Assembly (NCBI GenBank): GCA_021777105.1
Contig: JAIQZQ010000017.1
Span: 1 to 42,395, forward strand
Length of the DNA stretch: 42,395 nt
Direction: 5' to 3'
Source: Candidatus Anammoxibacter sp.
GTDB lineage: Bacteria > Planctomycetota > Brocadiia > Brocadiales > Anammoxibacteraceae
Position 1 is the stretch's first letter, and the number at the start of each line of letters is the position of its first letter. The position numbers were made by a program, and so were the translations under genes. The notes under the pieces are model-generated. The model saw nothing but the letters and a program-made list of their open reading frames with translations, searched no databases and was not told where the DNA came from. Below, in pieces: positions 39,701-42,395 of the stretch.

Positions 39701-42280
39701 ATGGCATTGTCCTCAAACAAAGATATTTGGCAAACTATAGAGTCTGACGATAATCTGGATAACGTAAAAAAACAGGCGTTTCAACAACGTCATGGAAATT
39801 GGCGCGTCCAATTTTCAGGTCTGACAATTTATTGCCGCGATTTACTCTCCTTCTACATGGCGGCAAAAGATATCTTTTTGCGCAAAATCTACTCGTTTGA
39901 AACGTCAAAACAAACCCCGGTAATTATTGACGGCGGCGGCCATATCGGCCTGTTTACCCTGTTTGCAAAACAAAAATACCCAAACGCCCAAATAACCACA
40001 TTTGAGCCCGACGAAGTATCGCAACTGCTCCTGAACCTTAATCTCAACGCCAACAACGCCGGCAACGTAGGCATAGTAAAAGCCGGATTGTATACCCGCA
40101 ACGGCAAACTATCATTCGGCACGGACAATTCCGATGGAAGCTCTATTTACGCCGAGCAAAAAACTACCATCATCAATGTTGTTAAATTAAGCGATTTTGT
40201 CGAAACCGAGATCGACTTCCTTAAGCTCAATATCGAAGGCGCGGAATTGGGAGTACTGGAAGAGCTGGGGCAAAAGTTGCGGCTGGTTAAAGAGCTTGTT
40301 ATTGAATACCACGGGTTCCCCGAGATCGGCCAAAAGCTTCACAAAATCCTTGAAATACTTGACCATGCCGGATTCAGGTATTTAATTCACGACTTTGACA
40401 ATGAGACAAATTCCATCACAAAACCCCCTTTTCACCTGGGCGCAAACACAAGAATATTCCTCCTTATTTACGCCAGACAACTTTTCGAGCATAAAACCGT
40501 CCCGGCCGGCAATGCCCCGGTTAATGAAAGCATGCGTTTGCAGCCGGTTAGCAGACTGTTCGGCTTTGACCGTGGCGACCCGGTTGACCGCCACTATATT
40601 CAAAAATTTCTAAACAACAACCGAGCCCTTATTACCGGCCGCGTTCTTGAAATCGGCGATAACGAATACACTAAAAAATACGGAACGAACGTTGCTCAAA
40701 GCGACGTTTTAAATCGGGAACCTTCGTCAAACGCCACAATTGTAGGCGACATGGCAAAAGGGCAAAACATACCCGAGTCCGCATTTGATTGCGTTATTAT
40801 GACTCAAACAATCCAGATGATCTATGACGTTAAATCAGCGTTGCGAAACGCTTACGCGTCCCTAAAACCCGGCGGATCGCTTTTGATCACCGCATCAGGC
40901 ATAAGCCAGATTTCCCGTTATGATATGGATAGATGGGGCGAATTTTGGCGTTTCACAGACAAATCATTAAAGTCAATTCTGGACGAGATAGCGATTAAAG
41001 CAGACATCACAGTTGAATCTTACGGCAATGTAGCAGTTGCCAAGGCCTTTCTCGACGGCCTTGCGTTGCAAGAGATTGCGCCCGAAACATTGGAATATAA
41101 CGATAATGACTATCAAGTAACATTAGCAGCCCGCGTTTGCAAACCAAAAACAAATATTGAGTATAAAACAGATCAATACGGCAATTTAAGCATAAATATT
41201 ATTAAAAAGCCGAGTAGCGCTGAAAACAAGCCGATTGAGGTTTCCGAAACAGCCAATATCGCAACGGATAGCAATGTCTCTTTTAAAACGCCGCTTATCC
41301 TACTTTATCACCGCATAGCCGACGACCCGGTTGACGCCCAGCTGCTTGCCGTGTCCCCGGACAATTTTGAAGCGCACGTAAAAGAGCTTGTAAACAATTA
41401 CAGAGTTTTGCCGCTCAGGCAACTCCTTATTGAGGCGGAATTCGGCAAACTAAGCCCTGACACAGTCGCATTGACATTTGACGACGGCTACCTTGACGTG
41501 CTTGAAAACGGAGTCCCCATACTGGAGAAATATGGAGCCCACGCAACGGTTTTCATAGTCTCCGAAGCGGACAAAGCCGGGCATGAGTATTGGTGGGACG
41601 CAATGGAGCGCATATTCTTCTCAAAAAGCGATTTGCCGGATACACTGCGCGTAGAGTTCACAAAAGGCGACAAGATATGGAATATGGGAAATCCAAACGA
41701 CAGGTTAGAAGCGCACGATGAGTTGTGCGATGTCATACGTTCGCAACCGGTAAACGCGATAAGACAGATAATAGAGGGTTTGCTTGCCTGGGCGGAAATG
41801 GACAACTGTTGTCTTAAAAAACACAAGGTTGTTAATACTGAGCAATTAAATAGACTGGCGTCCTCAGCTTCCATTGAGATCGGTTCGCACGCCGCAACCC
41901 ATGCGCGATTAAGCGCTTTGCCTGAGGACGAACAGAGGATGGAGATTCGAACTTCCAAACAGCAACTTGAAAGCAAGATAAACAGATCAGTCAGGATATT
42001 TTCATACCCATTTGGGTCATACAATGATTTTACCGAGAAAACAGCCCAACTCGTCGCACAAGAGGGCTACAGCGCGGGCATAGCAAATGTCCAGGCCAAT
42101 GTAACCGCCCCGGTAGACATGTTTTCCATCCCAAGAAGACTCGTCAGAAACTGGAACGGCGCCCTATTTGCAAAATGGCTAAAAGACCCGGATAAAAACA
42201 GGTTGGAAAACCAAACCTTAGCCGGCAGGGCAGCGATGCTCAAGGAATTAGCACAGGCAAACGGAGCCGGTAGTCGGTAA
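39701..42280 (+). CDS. Three-domain protein: FkbM methyltransferase, class I methyltransferase, NodB deacetylase
   Basis: The protein has 859 residues. Domain 1 (about 40-260) is an FkbM-type SAM methyltransferase (VIIDGGGHIGLFTLFAKQ, TFEPDE, IDFLKLNIEGAELGVLEEL). Domain 2 (about 285-480) is a second SAM methyltransferase-like domain (VLEIGDNEYTKKYG, FDCVIMTQTIQMIYD, LKPGGSLLITASG), with an atypical SAM loop. Domain 3 (about 530-830) is a polysaccharide deacetylase (LILLYHRIADDP, VALTFDDGYLDVLENGVPIL, SHAATHARL, RIFSYPFGSYND), including the catalytic and metal-binding TFDDG and HxxTH-type motifs. It probably modifies a surface glycan by O-methylation and N-deacetylation. There is no signal peptide, so it acts in the cytoplasm. 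The C-terminal GSR and the stop codon are written by the first units of the heptamer array. Confidence 0.9.
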   Translation: MALSSNKDIWQTIESDDNLDNVKKQAFQQRHGNWRVQFSGLTIYCRDLLSFYMAAKDIFLRKIYSFETSKQTPVIIDGGGHIGLFTLFAKQKYPNAQITTFEPDEVSQLLLNLNLNANNAGNVGIVKAGLYTRNGKLSFGTDNSDGSSIYAEQKTTIINVVKLSDFVETEIDFLKLNIEGAELGVLEELGQKLRLVKELVIEYHGFPEIGQKLHKILEILDHAGFRYLIHDFDNETNSITKPPFHLGANTRIFLLIYARQLFEHKTVPAGNAPVNESMRLQPVSRLFGFDRGDPVDRHYIQKFLNNNRALITGRVLEIGDNEYTKKYGTNVAQSDVLNREPSSNATIVGDMAKGQNIPESAFDCVIMTQTIQMIYDVKSALRNAYASLKPGGSLLITASGISQISRYDMDRWGEFWRFTDKSLKSILDEIAIKADITVESYGNVAVAKAFLDGLALQEIAPETLEYNDNDYQVTLAARVCKPKTNIEYKTDQYGNLSINIIKKPSSAENKPIEVSETANIATDSNVSFKTPLILLYHRIADDPVDAQLLAVSPDNFEAHVKELVNNYRVLPLRQLLIEAEFGKLSPDTVALTFDDGYLDVLENGVPILEKYGAHATVFIVSEADKAGHEYWWDAMERIFFSKSDLPDTLRVEFTKGDKIWNMGNPNDRLEAHDELCDVIRSQPVNAIRQIIEGLLAWAEMDNCCLKKHKVVNTEQLNRLASSASIEIGSHAATHARLSALPEDEQRMEIRTSKQQLESKINRSVRIFSYPFGSYNDFTEKTAQLVAQEGYSAGIANVQANVTAPVDMFSIPRRLVRNWNGALFAKWLKDPDKNRLENQTLAGRAAMLKELAQANGAGSR

Positions 42281-42395
42281 TCAGTAATCGGTAATCGGTA
42301 ATCGGTAATCGGTAATCGGTAATCGGTAATCGGTAATCGGTAATCGGTAATCGGTAATCGGTAATCGGTAATCGGTAATCGGTAATCGGTAATCG
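42268..42395 (+). repeat. CGGTAAT heptamer array (about 18 copies, continues past the window)
   Basis: Perfect head-to-tail copies of CGGTAAT run to the end of the window. Only units 1 (CGGTAGT) and 3 (CAGTAAT) differ. The period of 7 is not a multiple of 3, and every third frame contains TAA, so the array cannot extend a protein. The stop codon of the preceding gene (42278-42280) is inside unit 2. Confidence 0.97.

Noticed and set aside
42268..42395. Heptamer array considered as a CRISPR or coding repeat
   Set aside because: There are no spacers between units, and a 7-bp period with stops in frame cannot be CRISPR or protein coding.

Overview
This 42.4 kb window looks like chromosome of a free-living Gram-negative bacterium. 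It has a type II secretion (T2SS) cluster with an outer-membrane secretin lipoprotein, an MEP-pathway gene (ispF), a PurS-PurL fusion of the kind I associate with deltaproteobacteria and relatives, and a fused NfnAB-type flavoprotein that suggests anaerobic or facultatively anaerobic metabolism. I would guess a deltaproteobacterial, Nitrospinota-like or similar lineage, but no rRNA gene is present and the assignment is weak. I see no tRNA, rRNA, CRISPR array, transposase or phage structural module.

Layout. 1-1289: gene-free, AT-rich, with imperfect direct repeats. 1.3-6.6 kb: a small membrane protein, an ADP-ribosylglycohydrolase-family protein, an unknown 142-aa protein, then a hydantoinase-B-type gene overlapping a spore-photoproduct-lyase-like radical SAM gene. 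6.9-10.7 kb, mostly minus strand: a truncated small gene, a NERD domain fused to a kinase with an altered DFG motif, an exported protein, an orphan ParA ATPase and a 109-aa protein with a strong terminator. 11.2-19.8 kb: a consensus sigma-70-type promoter followed by gspD-I-J-K-L-M-C-F, with no gspE or gspG. 19.8-29.5 kb, minus strand: nrnA, family 4 uracil-DNA glycosylase, purSL, a hybrid histidine kinase and rph. 29.8-33.5 kb: nfnAB fusion, thiS and a DUF1848 protein. 34.1-34.8 kb: an antitoxin followed by a mazF gene broken by one amber codon. 35.5-38.0 kb: a dynamin-like GTPase and a Cys-rich TPR protein, bracketed by nested repeats. 38.3-42.3 kb: ispF, a very acidic membrane protein and a three-domain FkbM/methyltransferase/polysaccharide-deacetylase protein that runs into an array of a 7-bp repeat.

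The most unusual part is the non-coding architecture. At least five families of small palindromic or dispersed repeats occupy the gaps. One family (ends TTAGGGCTCGG...AAATAACTTGG) forms a 186-bp MITE-like element, and its terminal TTAG supplies the stop codon of two unrelated genes. A second family lies in inverted orientation on both sides of the dynamin/TPR pair. The strongest candidates for something undescribed are the dynamin/TPR pair in its repeat frame, the NERD-pseudokinase neighbourhood, and the split T2SS with PilM-like GspL and a gspK start buried in gspJ. All functions are inferred from reading motifs; no database search was run.
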